DNA of 64,000 bases from Kluyvera georgiana ATCC 51603 (GTDB lineage: Bacteria; Pseudomonadota; Gammaproteobacteria; Enterobacterales; Enterobacteriaceae), in the NCBI RefSeq assembly GCF_001654985.1, contig NZ_LXEU01000039.1:62001-126000 (forward strand). Reading direction: 5' to 3'. The notes under the pieces were generated by a model, which saw nothing but the letters and a program-made list of their open reading frames with translations, was not told where the DNA came from and searched no databases. Position numbers and translations under genes: made by a program. Within the stretch, counting starts at the first letter, position 1; the number at the start of each line of letters is the position of its first letter. Shown here piece after piece: positions 42,802 through 53,200 of the stretch.

Positions 42802-43752
42802 GTGAACTTCCAGCAACTTAAAATTATTCGCGAAGCGGCGCGGCAGGATTACAACCTGACCGAAGTCGCCAATATGCTCTACACATCGCAGTCAGGCGTT
42901 AGCCGACATATTCGCGAGCTTGAGGAAGAGCTAGGGATTGAGATCTTCATTCGCCGCGGGAAGCGGCTATTAGGCATGACCGAGCCGGGCAAAGCCCTGC
43001 TGGTGATTGCCGAGCGGATTCTGAGTGAGGCCAGTAACGTTCGCCGCCTGGCCGATCTCTTTACCAACGACGCTTCCGGCGTGCTGACCATCGCCACGAC
43101 CCACACCCAGGCGCGTTATAGCCTGCCGCCGGTGATTAAAGCGTTTCGTGAAATTTTCAAAGATGTGCGCCTGGAGCTGATTCAGGGCACGCCGCAGGAA
43201 ATCGATGCGCTGCTGCACAGCGGTGGTGCCGATATTGGTATCGCCAGTGAGCGGCTCAGTAATGATGCCACGCTGGTGGCCTTCCCCTGGTTCCGCTGGC
43301 ATCACAGCCTGTTAGTGCCAACCGACCATCCACTTACCCAGACCACGCCGCTGACGCTTGAAGCGATCGCCCGCTGGCCGCTGATTACCTATCGTCAGGG
43401 AATTACCGGACGCTCGCGCATTGATGAAGCCTTCAATCGCAAAGGGCTGACGCCGGATATCATACTCAGTGCGCAGGATTCAGACGTGATCAAAACGTAT
43501 GTGGAGCTGGGGCTGGGGATTGGGCTGGTGGCCGAGCAGTCGGGCGACGCGCAGGAGTCCGGTAGCCTGGTACGGCTGGATACCCATCATCTGTTCGATG
43601 CGAATACCGTCTGGCTGGGGCTAAAACGTGGTCAGCTTCAGCGTAACTATGTATGGCGTTTTATTGAGTTGTGTAATGCGGGGCTGTCGCTGGAAGAGAT
43701 TAAGCGCCAGGCGATGGATTTGGAAGAGACGGTGCTGGATTATCAGATTTGA
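42802..43752 (+). CDS. cbl: LysR-type regulator Cbl (CysB-like)
   Basis: A 316-aa CysB-family regulator activating genes for use of organosulfur compounds (ssu, tau) under sulfate starvation. Length and N-terminus (MNFQQLKIIREAARQDYNLT, SQSGVSRHIRELEEELG) match E. coli Cbl. The start is GTG with GGGGTGA upstream. It follows nac, the arrangement conserved in enteric bacteria, with about 100 bases between. Confidence 0.96.
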   Translation: MNFQQLKIIREAARQDYNLTEVANMLYTSQSGVSRHIRELEEELGIEIFIRRGKRLLGMTEPGKALLVIAERILSEASNVRRLADLFTNDASGVLTIATTHTQARYSLPPVIKAFREIFKDVRLELIQGTPQEIDALLHSGGADIGIASERLSNDATLVAFPWFRWHHSLLVPTDHPLTQTTPLTLEAIARWPLITYRQGITGRSRIDEAFNRKGLTPDIILSAQDSDVIKTYVELGLGIGLVAEQSGDAQESGSLVRLDTHHLFDANTVWLGLKRGQLQRNYVWRFIELCNAGLSLEEIKRQAMDLEETVLDYQI

Positions 43753-43777
43753 CGCTGTGCACTGACGGTGAGCGAGA

Positions 43778-43803
43778 TGCTATCCGCCGACGGGCGGATA
43801 GCA
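43778..43803. repeat. Inverted repeat between convergent cbl and the 867-aa gene
   Basis: TGCTATCCGCC-GACG-GGCGGATAGCA is a perfect 11-bp stem with a 4-base loop. It lacks a T-run, so a terminator function is possible but not shown. Confidence 0.65.
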
Positions 43804-43810
43804 CAGAGGA

Positions 43811-46414
43811 TTAGTCGTTAAACTTCACCGGATTAGCTCGGTATGACAGGAGCTTCTCGCGCATCCAGCGGCTACTGTTGCGGTTAACCGCGCTGACCAC
43901 GCCGGTGGTGGCGCCGCCGCCGACCTGAACGTGGAAAATCCCGCGCGAAGGGAAGTCCTGGTATTTCGCCGTGGTGAAATCCCATTCATGGCGGCTAAAG
44001 AGTTCCCGCGGCGTGCGACCCATCATGCTGGCATGGACATCAAGAAATTCGATGTTCAGCAGTTTCGGGTTAATGGCCTCGAGGGTATTGCCAATTTCAG
44101 CATGACCCATCAGATAACTCCCGCCGGTCCCCCAGAACTGTTCCTCAAGTTCACCAACCTCATCGCTAACGCTTGCCAGACGGCTGGCCGGCATCTGCCA
44201 CGGCAGTACCGGCTGGCGGAGATGGCGGCTCAGCGCCGCGCAATAATCGAACGTTCTGTCCCACTCATACGGTGAATAACAGTAGCCATTTTTGTAGGCG
44301 CGGGCGGTAAAGTCGTCAGCCTCGTAGCGGTCTACGGCCATAAAGTCAGCGCCCTTAGCGATAGCGGGGGTGCCGTCAGCCTGAGCGTATTGAGTCTCAT
44401 CAAAGACGCCGACCAGCAGCGCGTACTGTGCGGAAAGTTTGCCTGCCAGTGCCGGGCTGATGGTCAGCTTTTTCTTCTGGCCATCTTGCGGGTCAAAGAC
44501 GTCGTCATAGGTGAAGTCGTCATACACCCACTGGGAGCCGCCGACGCTCCACAAGTTAATCTGCCAGCCAAGTGAGACATCCGGTGCAACCACACGTACG
44601 AGCCAGTTCACGCCTTTGATATAGCCCTTCAGCGTGTCGGTAATTCCAGCAGGGATAGCCAGATTCACCCCGTGATGCGCCATCGCCTTAGCAAGCGGTT
44701 CGCGTACCGGGACCGGATAATCGGGGGAGAAACCGTATTTTTGGCACTCGCCAAGATAGTCTGGGTTGACGATAAAGCCTGCCGGCACTGGATGAGCATC
44801 GTCTTTCATCGTCTGGGCCATCTGCAACGCCTGAATAAAGTTGGCGAAGCTAAACTGATGACGAACCGGATCGTCGATGATGTTTTCTACGTCCCCCAGT
44901 GAAAGGTTACAGGTGTATGAGACCATCACCGGCAGCACGCTATCGCCGGTTTTCGCCTCAACATCACGGGCCATCTGGATAATTTTGCTGGTGGGTTCTT
45001 TTGCCGGGTCGAGATAAGCCGAGGCATCGCCCATGCCGTCATCGCCGGAATATTTGAACAGCGAAGAGACTCGCGCCTGTGCCAGATCCTCTACGTTGCT
45101 CGGCGACATATCGGCGCAGCCGCCGAAGCTCAGGAAGTCCGGGAATCCTTTCACGCACAGGTTGGCCCCTTCACTAATCGCTACGTTGACGGTAACCGGC
45201 ATTCCTTCGGCAACGTGCAGCTTTTCAGGCAGAACGTCGATGTAGTACAGCGTGCCGTCCTGAATAAAGGTGCTGGAGGCGATGTGATAAATGCCGGGGG
45301 CAATGGCCTCCGCCGGGGTGTGGTGGCCAGTCTGCATCGGCAGGGGAGAGAAAAGGTATTGGCGCGGCGCGTCACACTCCTCAATCAGACGCAGTTCAAA
45401 CGCAGCTGGCACCTTTTTTTCGGCCTCAACGGCGATGCTCAGTGTCGAAGATCCCCTGAAGATATCCTCATACTGATGAATATGCGTCTGGTTAAGGGTT
45501 ACGCTATGGAAGCTGTTATCCAGCGTGCCACACTGAGCATCGAAGCGGTATTGAACGTTATTTAACGTGATGTCATGCATCCGCAGAGAGTAGTTGCCTT
45601 GTACCGGCCGCTGTTCCAGACGCAGTGTTTCGCCCGCGTGCAGCACAATACGCTGAACCTCGCTGTTATTTTCGAGATAGTCCAGCGTTAGCGCTTCGCC
45701 GTACAGCGGATGATTGGCCGGCAAATCGACAGTCACTTCCAGCGTGGTGCTGCGCTCTGCGGGAGCAAAGGTAAGGGTCAGCGAGGTACGCTGCCCCTTC
45801 GTGATATTCAGCGTCGCGGCACTCAGCTGTACCGCTGCGCGAACGGTGCCATCCGCAGTACGAAGCTCCGCCGCGCTGGCAGAGTAGGTACCAGCAGCGA
45901 TTCTGAAGCTGTTGGCACCCGCAACGGGATGCAGCATCTCTTGCTTTTCGCCGCGCGTCAGCGCCAGTCCTATCATGCAGGTTTCAAGCCCGGCAGGGAA
46001 GCTCTCACAGGTGACGAGCAGTTCCCCCGTGATGTCGGTCTCTTCATCCGCCGCGATGGTGAAGGTATCACGCAGCGTTGACCATGCAGGCACGCTATTT
46101 GAAGAGACGTTAACGCCAATATGGATATCTGAAATCGCGCTACCGATAGCGGAACCGTCTGCGGCGGTAAGCGTCAGTTTGACATCAAAAATACCGCTGG
46201 ATACTTCGCTGGACTGTACTGTGGTCTTTATTGCGCACCAGGGGTTAGTGGTCACTGTTATATCGCCTTCAGTAATCTTTCCCGGCGCACTAAAGGAGAG
46301 CACCATCTTTTCCTGAATATCCACACGTTGGCCTTCGGTGGAGGTGAAGCTACTGATATCGACGGTGGGGTACCAGGTATCGTCAGTAAATTTAAGCGTG
46401 AAATCTAATTGCAT
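43811..46414 (-). CDS. Large protein of unknown function, carbohydrate-active-like layout
   Basis: An 867-aa protein I cannot assign to a named family. The first ~430 residues look like several consecutive beta-sandwich modules (Thr/Ser-rich strands such as FTLKFTDDTWYPTVDIS, TLEVTVDLPANHP). The C-terminal ~400 residues look like an alpha/beta barrel with many aromatic residues (KGVNWLVRVVAPDVSLGWQI, FMAVDRYEADDF, SPYEWDRTFDYC), as in glycoside hydrolases carrying carbohydrate-binding modules. No signal peptide is evident from the start used, so it may be cytosolic or exported otherwise. The start at 46414 has GGGAGAG upstream; a 38-residue upstream extension is rejected. It lies next to the integrated element but on the chromosomal side. 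Confidence 0.7.
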   Translation of the reverse strand: MQLDFTLKFTDDTWYPTVDISSFTSTEGQRVDIQEKMVLSFSAPGKITEGDITVTTNPWCAIKTTVQSSEVSSGIFDVKLTLTAADGSAIGSAISDIHIGVNVSSNSVPAWSTLRDTFTIAADEETDITGELLVTCESFPAGLETCMIGLALTRGEKQEMLHPVAGANSFRIAAGTYSASAAELRTADGTVRAAVQLSAATLNITKGQRTSLTLTFAPAERSTTLEVTVDLPANHPLYGEALTLDYLENNSEVQRIVLHAGETLRLEQRPVQGNYSLRMHDITLNNVQYRFDAQCGTLDNSFHSVTLNQTHIHQYEDIFRGSSTLSIAVEAEKKVPAAFELRLIEECDAPRQYLFSPLPMQTGHHTPAEAIAPGIYHIASSTFIQDGTLYYIDVLPEKLHVAEGMPVTVNVAISEGANLCVKGFPDFLSFGGCADMSPSNVEDLAQARVSSLFKYSGDDGMGDASAYLDPAKEPTSKIIQMARDVEAKTGDSVLPVMVSYTCNLSLGDVENIIDDPVRHQFSFANFIQALQMAQTMKDDAHPVPAGFIVNPDYLGECQKYGFSPDYPVPVREPLAKAMAHHGVNLAIPAGITDTLKGYIKGVNWLVRVVAPDVSLGWQINLWSVGGSQWVYDDFTYDDVFDPQDGQKKKLTISPALAGKLSAQYALLVGVFDETQYAQADGTPAIAKGADFMAVDRYEADDFTARAYKNGYCYSPYEWDRTFDYCAALSRHLRQPVLPWQMPASRLASVSDEVGELEEQFWGTGGSYLMGHAEIGNTLEAINPKLLNIEFLDVHASMMGRTPRELFSRHEWDFTTAKYQDFPSRGIFHVQVGGGATTGVVSAVNRNSSRWMREKLLSYRANPVKFND

Positions 46415-46700
46415 GTTTTCTCTCCCTGAGAAGGTCAGTGTGATGGACGCCGTATTTGCCGTTGTTCCTGAGCGGCAGAACCGTGTCCTGGTGGTGTTTT
46501 TTATAATTAAAACCCCAGAGAGAATCATGTAACTTATTGATGAAATGATATTATTTTATATTTTGATATCGCGGTGATGGTGCGTGACGCACGGCTACCG
46601 GATAAATGATGACAATGAGGTGAGGAGTGATGGTGTGTGTCGGAGGGATTGCTAAATGCCGAAAAGCAAAAAGCCCGCTCGAAAGCAGGCTTTTTTAAAT

Positions 46701-46717
46701 TTGGCTCCTCTGACTGG
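46701..46717 (-). other. Attachment site (att) of an asn-tRNA integrative element
   Basis: TTGGCTCCTCTGACTGG is the reverse complement of CCAGTCAGAGGAGCCAA, the 17-bp core used by the Yersinia high-pathogenicity island and related ICEs in asn tRNA genes. The 57 bases 46661-46717 match 41358-41414 (tRNA-Asn 3' end plus terminator) with 2 differences, and identity stops exactly after the core. The element therefore extends to the right; the intact tRNA should be at its other end, outside the window. Confidence 0.93.
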
Positions 46718-46727
46718 GATCGCCGTA

Positions 46728-46740
46728 GCCAGTAACTGGC
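46728..46740. repeat. Perfect palindrome beside the attachment core
   Basis: GCCAGT-A-ACTGGC, 11 bases inside the element end. Placement suggests a possible binding site for the element's integrase or excisionase; this is inference. Confidence 0.45.
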
Positions 46741-46947
46741 TAATTGGTAAGCTAAACCTAAAAATTCTGATTGTCAAGACCACCAGAATGACCACTATTT
46801 TTTTCTGGTTTTTCCTTTCTGAACGCAAGCCGAGTATTATGGTTTGTATACCACCTCATCTATGCTTTCCTTCAAACCAGATAAAGCGCAAAAAAGCTGT
46901 GCGGTAGATCAGCCAAGGATTGCTACATAACATCAGGAGCCAGATAA

Positions 46948-47946
46948 ATGATGGAAGGTCAACTAATTTTCTGCTCGGACTCAATATTACGCTTTCGTTC
47001 TGACTACGATGAAACAACAGCTCTTCCGTTGCTATCAATACAGGAAGCCATTTCAGATACCGATCCCTTTTTTCTTCTCCGGTTCTTTCGTCATACCGTG
47101 ATGATTGAAGAAGGAACAACGCTGGCGAATATCTTTTTTGCGATTGAGCCGTGGAAGGAATTGCTAACCGCTTATTTGGATCGGGATGTTGGGGCCTATA
47201 TTGTCGAAGTAAGAAAACCATCTAAACCTACTACATGGGATCTTGAGTGGATTGGCATTGATCGCCGCAGCTCTGTTTACCGCGCATATCAGTATCAGGA
47301 TATGGGAGACGGTGAGGATTTTACAGCCTGGTTCAACCGTGAGCGGATCCCTACTGAAGAATTTGAGATTGAAAGTAGCTGTGATGCTTCTGGTTTTATC
47401 AAAGGTGATAAGGAACGCTGGAGCCTTAGTGAAAATGTCCACGAAATTAAAAACCTGCCAGTGATCCTCTACAACAAGCAAACACTGATGACCTTACAGC
47501 AGGATGAGTTGCTAAGAGAAAGTGCCTCTGGGGTAAGTAGTACCGATCGTGGTCATTTTGTTTATGGGGATACCTCTTTTTCCTTTTATGAAGTAATGGA
47601 AGCGATCTTTATTAGTGGTTTGTTTTTCCATACCCCAAGTGCTGCTACAAACTGCTTTGACGGGTTGAAAAATAGTCTCGATGGACTGGAAAACGAGGTG
47701 ACGAAGGAGGCTGAATCTAATCTTGCTGACACCGAAGAAGAGAAACCGCTAAAAGTGGAGGTTGCCGAGGGAGCCTTTGATTCTCTGATTACCCACATGG
47801 AGTCTGAAACCGAAAACTGGCAGCTTATTAAAAAACAATGCCAAAAAGAGGGCTCTTTGCCAGTCAGGATTGGGGTTATTACACAGGCAAAGCCGCCAGA
47901 TTTGCGCTTGTGTGGAGAGATTTGCCGGGATAGCAGTGGCGTTTAA
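46948..47946 (+). CDS. Unknown protein encoded upstream of Wadjet
   Basis: A 332-aa acidic, soluble protein with no family I recognise. The N-terminal half has beta-rich and aromatic segments (EGQLIFCSDSILRFRSDYD, FFAIEPWKELLTAYLDRD, WDLEWIGIDRRSSVYRAYQY), and a Glu-rich helical stretch lies near residues 238-275. The start has AGGAG 11 bases upstream. Reading continues in the same frame after the TAA for about 58 codons up to a TAG that lies past the jetA start, so the gene may be truncated by a nonsense change. It lies 139 bases before jetA in the same direction and may be co-transcribed. Confidence 0.7.
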   Translation: MMEGQLIFCSDSILRFRSDYDETTALPLLSIQEAISDTDPFFLLRFFRHTVMIEEGTTLANIFFAIEPWKELLTAYLDRDVGAYIVEVRKPSKPTTWDLEWIGIDRRSSVYRAYQYQDMGDGEDFTAWFNRERIPTEEFEIESSCDASGFIKGDKERWSLSENVHEIKNLPVILYNKQTLMTLQQDELLRESASGVSSTDRGHFVYGDTSFSFYEVMEAIFISGLFFHTPSAATNCFDGLKNSLDGLENEVTKEAESNLADTEEEKPLKVEVAEGAFDSLITHMESETENWQLIKKQCQKEGSLPVRIGVITQAKPPDLRLCGEICRDSSGV

Positions 47947-48085
47947 GTTGTTATCGATTTCTATAATGTTTTTGAGGCAGCGGTTGAATTTATGTCACTG
48001 TTTCAGCGAGAAAAAAGGATCTCCAGCTATTTATTTGATATAACAGCATGGAGACTGAACGAGAAAAGCCGAGGTGAGCTTTATC

Positions 48086-49492
48086 ATGGACAATGTCGCA
48101 CCTACACCGCAGCAGTTTACTAGCCCACTAAGCTGCATACTGTTAAAAATCAGTAAATACCAGCCGAATTTACATCTTACTCCTAATGAGTTTAGCTATC
48201 TGGCGGCGATGGCTATGTGGGGTATGGAGGAGTCAGGCGTCGAATCAAATAGTGAGCATTACTTTGTTCAATCCGGCTACGATGAGACGACATGTCACAG
48301 CATTATCCGTTACGTTGATGAAAGAATAAATGAAGACCCTAATACCTCCGATGTTCGGGTTAATAACTTTCTGAAACGAGCGCTGGAACAGGGATTGTTG
48401 TCACTGGCCGGAATGTCTGTCGCCGATGTGGGTGGAACATATCGTCTGACTCAGTTGGCACATGATTTGTTAAAACCATTCCAACAATCTGATGAATTAG
48501 AAGATAAAGAAACATTAAGTCAACGTTATCTGAGAATTGATCAGGAGCTCTCCAGTTTAAATGCTACCAGCGACGGAGAAAAAATTACTGACAGTGAATG
48601 GCTGGTGAAGGTAGAAATTTTTTTACCGAGTTTGAAAGATCTGCTGACGGGCGTTTTTAAAAATCAGGAATTCCTTATCTCTAAATTTCATTCAATGCGC
48701 TCCGAGATACAAACTGAAATTGGTATTTCTCTGGAAACAGAAATTCAGCAACTCCTGGAAATAATACGCACGCTGGCTGGTCAGATCAACGATTTGAGAA
48801 TGTTAGTAATGAACCGTGCCGATGCGGTATTAATGCAACTGGAAATTTTGCAAAATACAGTCGTGCAAAAAGGTGGATCTCAGCGATTAAAAAATACATT
48901 ATCCTCTTTGTTTGGTTCATTAGTGGATGTTCGAGAATTCGCTAATCATTCCTTAAGGGATTTATCCGGATTCTTTAGCAGCGTGCTGGACCGTATACGC
49001 ATCCGCATCGCGTTGGATCCCAATGCTAATCTGGGGTATTTAATCGATCGTACTATCGAGTTGTTTGGTCGGTCATCATGGTCGTTAGCATTACCTTCGA
49101 CGGTTAAGCTGATGCAATTACGTGAATGGGACACACCTCCGCCTCCGGCGGATAACGCGTTATTTCTTGATGATAATGATGATGAAGAGCTGGTGCGGGA
49201 AATGCCTGCTTTTCAGTTAGAGAGTTTTGCAAGAGAGTTTGTTGAAAAAGCATTAAGTGATAATAAACCGGTGAGTAACGTTTCTGTCATCAGAAATATT
49301 TTAAGAAAATTCCCGTTCAATGAAACAGATCGACTTCGTTTGGCACAGTGTGCAATAAAAGAACTGATGAAGCAGAGTAACAATATTCAGGATGATATCA
49401 GTCCGGAATGGGTTTTGATGGATGAGTCGGCAAATTACGAAATCGAGGAACAATGGATAATTTCGCAGGGTGGCCTAAATGACAGAGTTTGA
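48086..49492 (+). CDS. jetA: Wadjet anti-plasmid system subunit JetA (MukF-like kleisin)
   Basis: A 468-aa protein, first of four overlapping genes whose products have the Wadjet composition. In characterised Wadjet/MksF systems JetA is the kleisin that bridges the two SMC-like heads. The predicted layout fits: an N-terminal winged-helix part (about 20-130), a long helical/coiled middle (about 150-300, e.g. EIGISLETEIQQLLEIIRTL) and a C-terminal winged-helix-like part. The ATG at 48086 has GGTGAG 7 bases upstream; an in-frame GTG 12 bases earlier overlaps that site. It overlaps jetB by 14 bases. Assignment rests mainly on the operon. Confidence 0.85.
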   Translation: MDNVAPTPQQFTSPLSCILLKISKYQPNLHLTPNEFSYLAAMAMWGMEESGVESNSEHYFVQSGYDETTCHSIIRYVDERINEDPNTSDVRVNNFLKRALEQGLLSLAGMSVADVGGTYRLTQLAHDLLKPFQQSDELEDKETLSQRYLRIDQELSSLNATSDGEKITDSEWLVKVEIFLPSLKDLLTGVFKNQEFLISKFHSMRSEIQTEIGISLETEIQQLLEIIRTLAGQINDLRMLVMNRADAVLMQLEILQNTVVQKGGSQRLKNTLSSLFGSLVDVREFANHSLRDLSGFFSSVLDRIRIRIALDPNANLGYLIDRTIELFGRSSWSLALPSTVKLMQLREWDTPPPPADNALFLDDNDDEELVREMPAFQLESFAREFVEKALSDNKPVSNVSVIRNILRKFPFNETDRLRLAQCAIKELMKQSNNIQDDISPEWVLMDESANYEIEEQWIISQGGLNDRV

Positions 49493-50252
49493 ATCCACAC
49501 AGGGTGAGCAATTTAATACATTTCTGGATGTGATGAAATCACCTCTATTCCCCGTTGCAGATTATAAATTACGTAGAGGGATTAATATATTACCTGCGGA
49601 CTACATGCTGTATTCATTTGTTAACCAGGCGTTTCATCCGCTTTGTGAGTATTACGATTGCTTATCTTTATCTTTATGCCTTTCAAATGAATCTGTTTAT
49701 TATTTACTGCCTCAGCGTCGAGGGAAAATCCCCTTAGAGCGATTTAATGAGTTACAGATGGTCACTGGTCTGATTATTGTTGCAATGGAACTCGAAAAAC
49801 AGCTTAGTCAAAAAGAGTGGTTCACAACGAATCAATTACTGGAGCGAATGAGCAATCAATTATCCGAAACCAGACTGTTGGAATTATTTCGCCGTCGTCC
49901 AGGCCAACAGACACAATACGATTTATCTAAAATACAGGATGAAATAAGAAAATCGCTCATAGTATTCGATCGCTACGCTTTTATTCAACTTTCTAAGGAT
50001 CGGCAATCCTTCCAGACAACACCCGCTATCTATCGTTTTATTGAACCGCTGCGAGGATTACAGCAAGAGTCAGAAATACCACAACGCCTGGCTGAGTTGA
50101 TCCAGGAGGGTTATCTGGTCAATATTGATGAAGCAGCGCGGGATAGTGTAGATGAAGATTTAGCAGAGAGCGATCGTTTCTCTGCCGAAGAAGAAATGGA
50201 TACAACGGGCGATTTATTTGCTTCCGGGACTCATGAAGGGGAACAATTGTGA
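49479..50252 (+). CDS. jetB: Wadjet subunit JetB (MukE-like)
   Basis: A 257-aa protein of the size and position of JetB, the KITE-type winged-helix subunit that binds the kleisin. Winged-helix-like segments are visible (FNELQMVTGLIIVAMELEKQ, KEWFTTNQLLERMSNQL), followed by an acidic C-terminal tail (about 215-257). Its stop overlaps the GTG start of jetC (GTGA), indicating translational coupling. Confidence 0.85.
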   Translation: MTEFESTQGEQFNTFLDVMKSPLFPVADYKLRRGINILPADYMLYSFVNQAFHPLCEYYDCLSLSLCLSNESVYYLLPQRRGKIPLERFNELQMVTGLIIVAMELEKQLSQKEWFTTNQLLERMSNQLSETRLLELFRRRPGQQTQYDLSKIQDEIRKSLIVFDRYAFIQLSKDRQSFQTTPAIYRFIEPLRGLQQESEIPQRLAELIQEGYLVNIDEAARDSVDEDLAESDRFSAEEEMDTTGDLFASGTHEGEQL

Positions 50253-53200
50253 ACCACTACCCTCTGATACGTAGCCTTAGTATTGTCAACATTAATGGCA
50301 TTATGGCCCGAACGTTAAATCTGGTGAATCCTCACGCATTGCGTACATCGCGGCAGTATGGTGGTACCGTGTCATTGTTGGGCAATAATGGGGCGGGAAA
50401 AACGTCTTTATTGGGCGCGTTTATGTTCAGCCAGATCCCTGATATTCGCTACATTAGCTTAGGGACTAAGGATGATTTCAAAGTTTCAACATCAATAAAA
50501 GACAGCGAAATGTTTCCACGCCTGGGGCAGCCCAGTATTGTTGCTCTGGAGATTGAGGCCCGGGGGACTGGCCACAGGCATCTGTACGTTGTCAGGGCTG
50601 AAAAAAAGACAGGAACAACATTAGATACTCAGCTATTTTGTTTGAAGCTTCCCGATAGTGTTAACCCACTGGATTGTTTACTTGATCGTAAAGGACAAGT
50701 GGCTCACCCAGTAACGACAGACCAGTTACGTGATAAAGCCGCACTATTAGGATGTGCTATTCAGACATTTAAAGACCCAAATGCCTACATGCTGGCACTG
50801 TTTCAGGATGGCATTTTACCCCGGGCCTGTCAGTCACCCGATGATAAATACCGTTTGGCCCAGATCCTTCATTCGGCAATGGCAGGGCGTCTGGATAAAT
50901 CGATAGAAAAACACCTCAGCGCTTATTTAATGGCCCATACTCGCGGGAATATACATTCCGTAGTGAATATGGTGCATGAGTCCATGATTAAAGTCAGGCT
51001 TACGCAGCAAGACCTGCAAAATTATCAAAAAGATTATCAATTTTTTAATTCATTACTTACGTTGAGCTTATCATTTTCAGCCAATTCGTGGTCAGTTATT
51101 GAGAAAATACTTGCGGTAAATGATGAAGAGCGCACGACTATTCAGAGAGAAAAATATCGGATTGAACGTGAGCTGGAAAAAATTGAGGAAACCCTGAGTT
51201 CACTAAGGCGCAAGGAAGACGCCATAAAATCGGAACAGTCAATAACGCAACAACAGATAAGCGATATTGAACCCAGACTGTCATGCGCTAATGGCGGTAG
51301 GATTTACTTTAATCAAGAGCAAAAAGCAATTGGTGAACTGAATAAACTTGAACCGCAGTTGGAGAGTGCGGAAGAAGCAAGCAAACTTCAGCAAGGCATT
51401 GTTGATGAGCTGGAAAGAAAAAAAAGTGAGAATGAAGAGAGCCAGCTACGCACAGCCAAACAGTTATCTAATGTCGTTACGCGTTATGACATTGCTCAGA
51501 AAATGGCATCGCAATATAACCACGCAAAACAGCTCTATGATGAGATTAACCAATGGAATATGGCTTTTACGCTGTCTGGATTAACCACATTCATTGAACA
51601 GTTAGCGAATCAGGAAAAAGAGGCGGGGAATGCATTCAGTCATGCAACGCGTCAATTACGCTCTCATCAGGACATCCTGAATGCCTATACTTTCGCCGTA
51701 AACAGCGCGCGAAAATTGGGGGATGATATCTCTCCACCAGACGCTCAGCGCTGGTTTAGGGAAAAATGTGCTCAACTGGAAAAATGGCGTATCGAAGACG
51801 CTCAACTGGGTGGGCGACAACAGCATCATAAAACGTTACTGAGCGATCATCAAAAACAGCGACGTCTTCAGCAACGGCTTCGTGATGCAGGCATGCTATC
51901 GTTGCCATTGAACGATGAGGACTTTGCGCAGCAACTGACGATGCAACAAGAGCAAGAATTGCACTTAAATGAAGAAAAGGAACAATTAGCGCAACGTCAG
52001 ACTGAAGTTCAGGAACAAATTAATCAGCTTGATATCGATATTGCACGCTATGAGCAACAAAGTCAGCAGTGGCACCAATATCAGCCATCGGTTGGCTATT
52101 TACGCACTATTTTCCCTGATGATGATTTAACACCGCAATGCTGCGAGCAACTTATTCTTGACCATGCGTTACACATTAAATCACTTCGGCAGGTGGTCAT
52201 TGGCTACGAAACGGAAATCAAACAGTGTCAGGTGCGTCGTGACAAGCTGAGTGGAAGAGAAGCCGGAAGTCTTGAGTATTTACGGACTCTTGCCGCTGAT
52301 GTATCGGGAATATCGGTTGCTGAACTGTACGCAGATATCGAAGTACATGACGCCGGATATTTTGAGGCGGCATTAGGGCCGTTAATGTTCGCCATACTTG
52401 TCAATGGTGATGTCGATGATGCTGTCAGACAATTGCTTACACAATACGATGAGCAATGGCCGCTTCCCGATGTTTTGTTGATCAGTGTAACCCAGCCTAT
52501 AGACGTTTTGCGCAACGAGCCGTTCGAGTCGGAGTTACTTTTTAAAGATATCACCAACGAATATAACACGGTGGAGAGTCTCCTCCCGCCCTGGTGTGTT
52601 ATCGATGAACCGCGATACCGGCGCATCAGCCAGATACGTTCAGAGCCCGTATTAGGTGATAAAGCCCGCGAGGCGCTTATCCTTCAATTGGACCAACAGA
52701 TCCAACTGGCAGAAGAAAAGAGCGAGACGCTGGAACGTGAGATTGAAGACGTTGAACGCCACAACGAACATCTTAAGGCCATTAGCGCGGCCCCGTCATT
52801 TATCTGGGATAACGAACCGCCGCTGGAGGATACTCGCCGACAGCGAAATCATCGTCATACCGCTCTGATTGATATTAAAGAAAAACACAGAATCGTGTCC
52901 AGCCAGTGGAAAAAAAGCCGGAGTCTCTTGCTGGCGCTACAGGAATGCGAGCCAGACAGTAAAATCCTGTTTCGGGATTTTACTCATGAACTGGCCGAGG
53001 TTGCTGATCAGATAAAACGGGCTGAAGCTGCCGGACGTGATATTAAACGCTATCAGCCGTTAATTAATCAGATAGAAAAAGAGTATCCATTACTACGGGA
53101 AGAATACCCGGAGAATATAGCGCAAGTACGCCAGCAAGCTGAGCAGAACGAGAAAACCTGGCAAACCTCTGCAATGCAAGTTCGGTTAGTGAAAGAGTTA

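Larger units (their letters stand above)
46415..46947. other. Gene-free boundary between chromosome and integrated element
   Basis: 533 bases without a convincing gene. Left of 46717 is chromosome, including a degenerate copy of the tRNA-Asn terminator (46670-46696, stem with one mismatch). Right of 46717 is element DNA with a short perfect palindrome at 46728-46740 and AT-rich sequence before the first element gene. A frame at 46656-46907 crosses the junction and is not considered real. Confidence 0.7.

Noticed and set aside
46656..46907. 83-codon open frame crossing the island junction
   Set aside because: It starts in the decayed tRNA terminator, spans the attachment core and has no ribosome-binding site; created by the integration junction.
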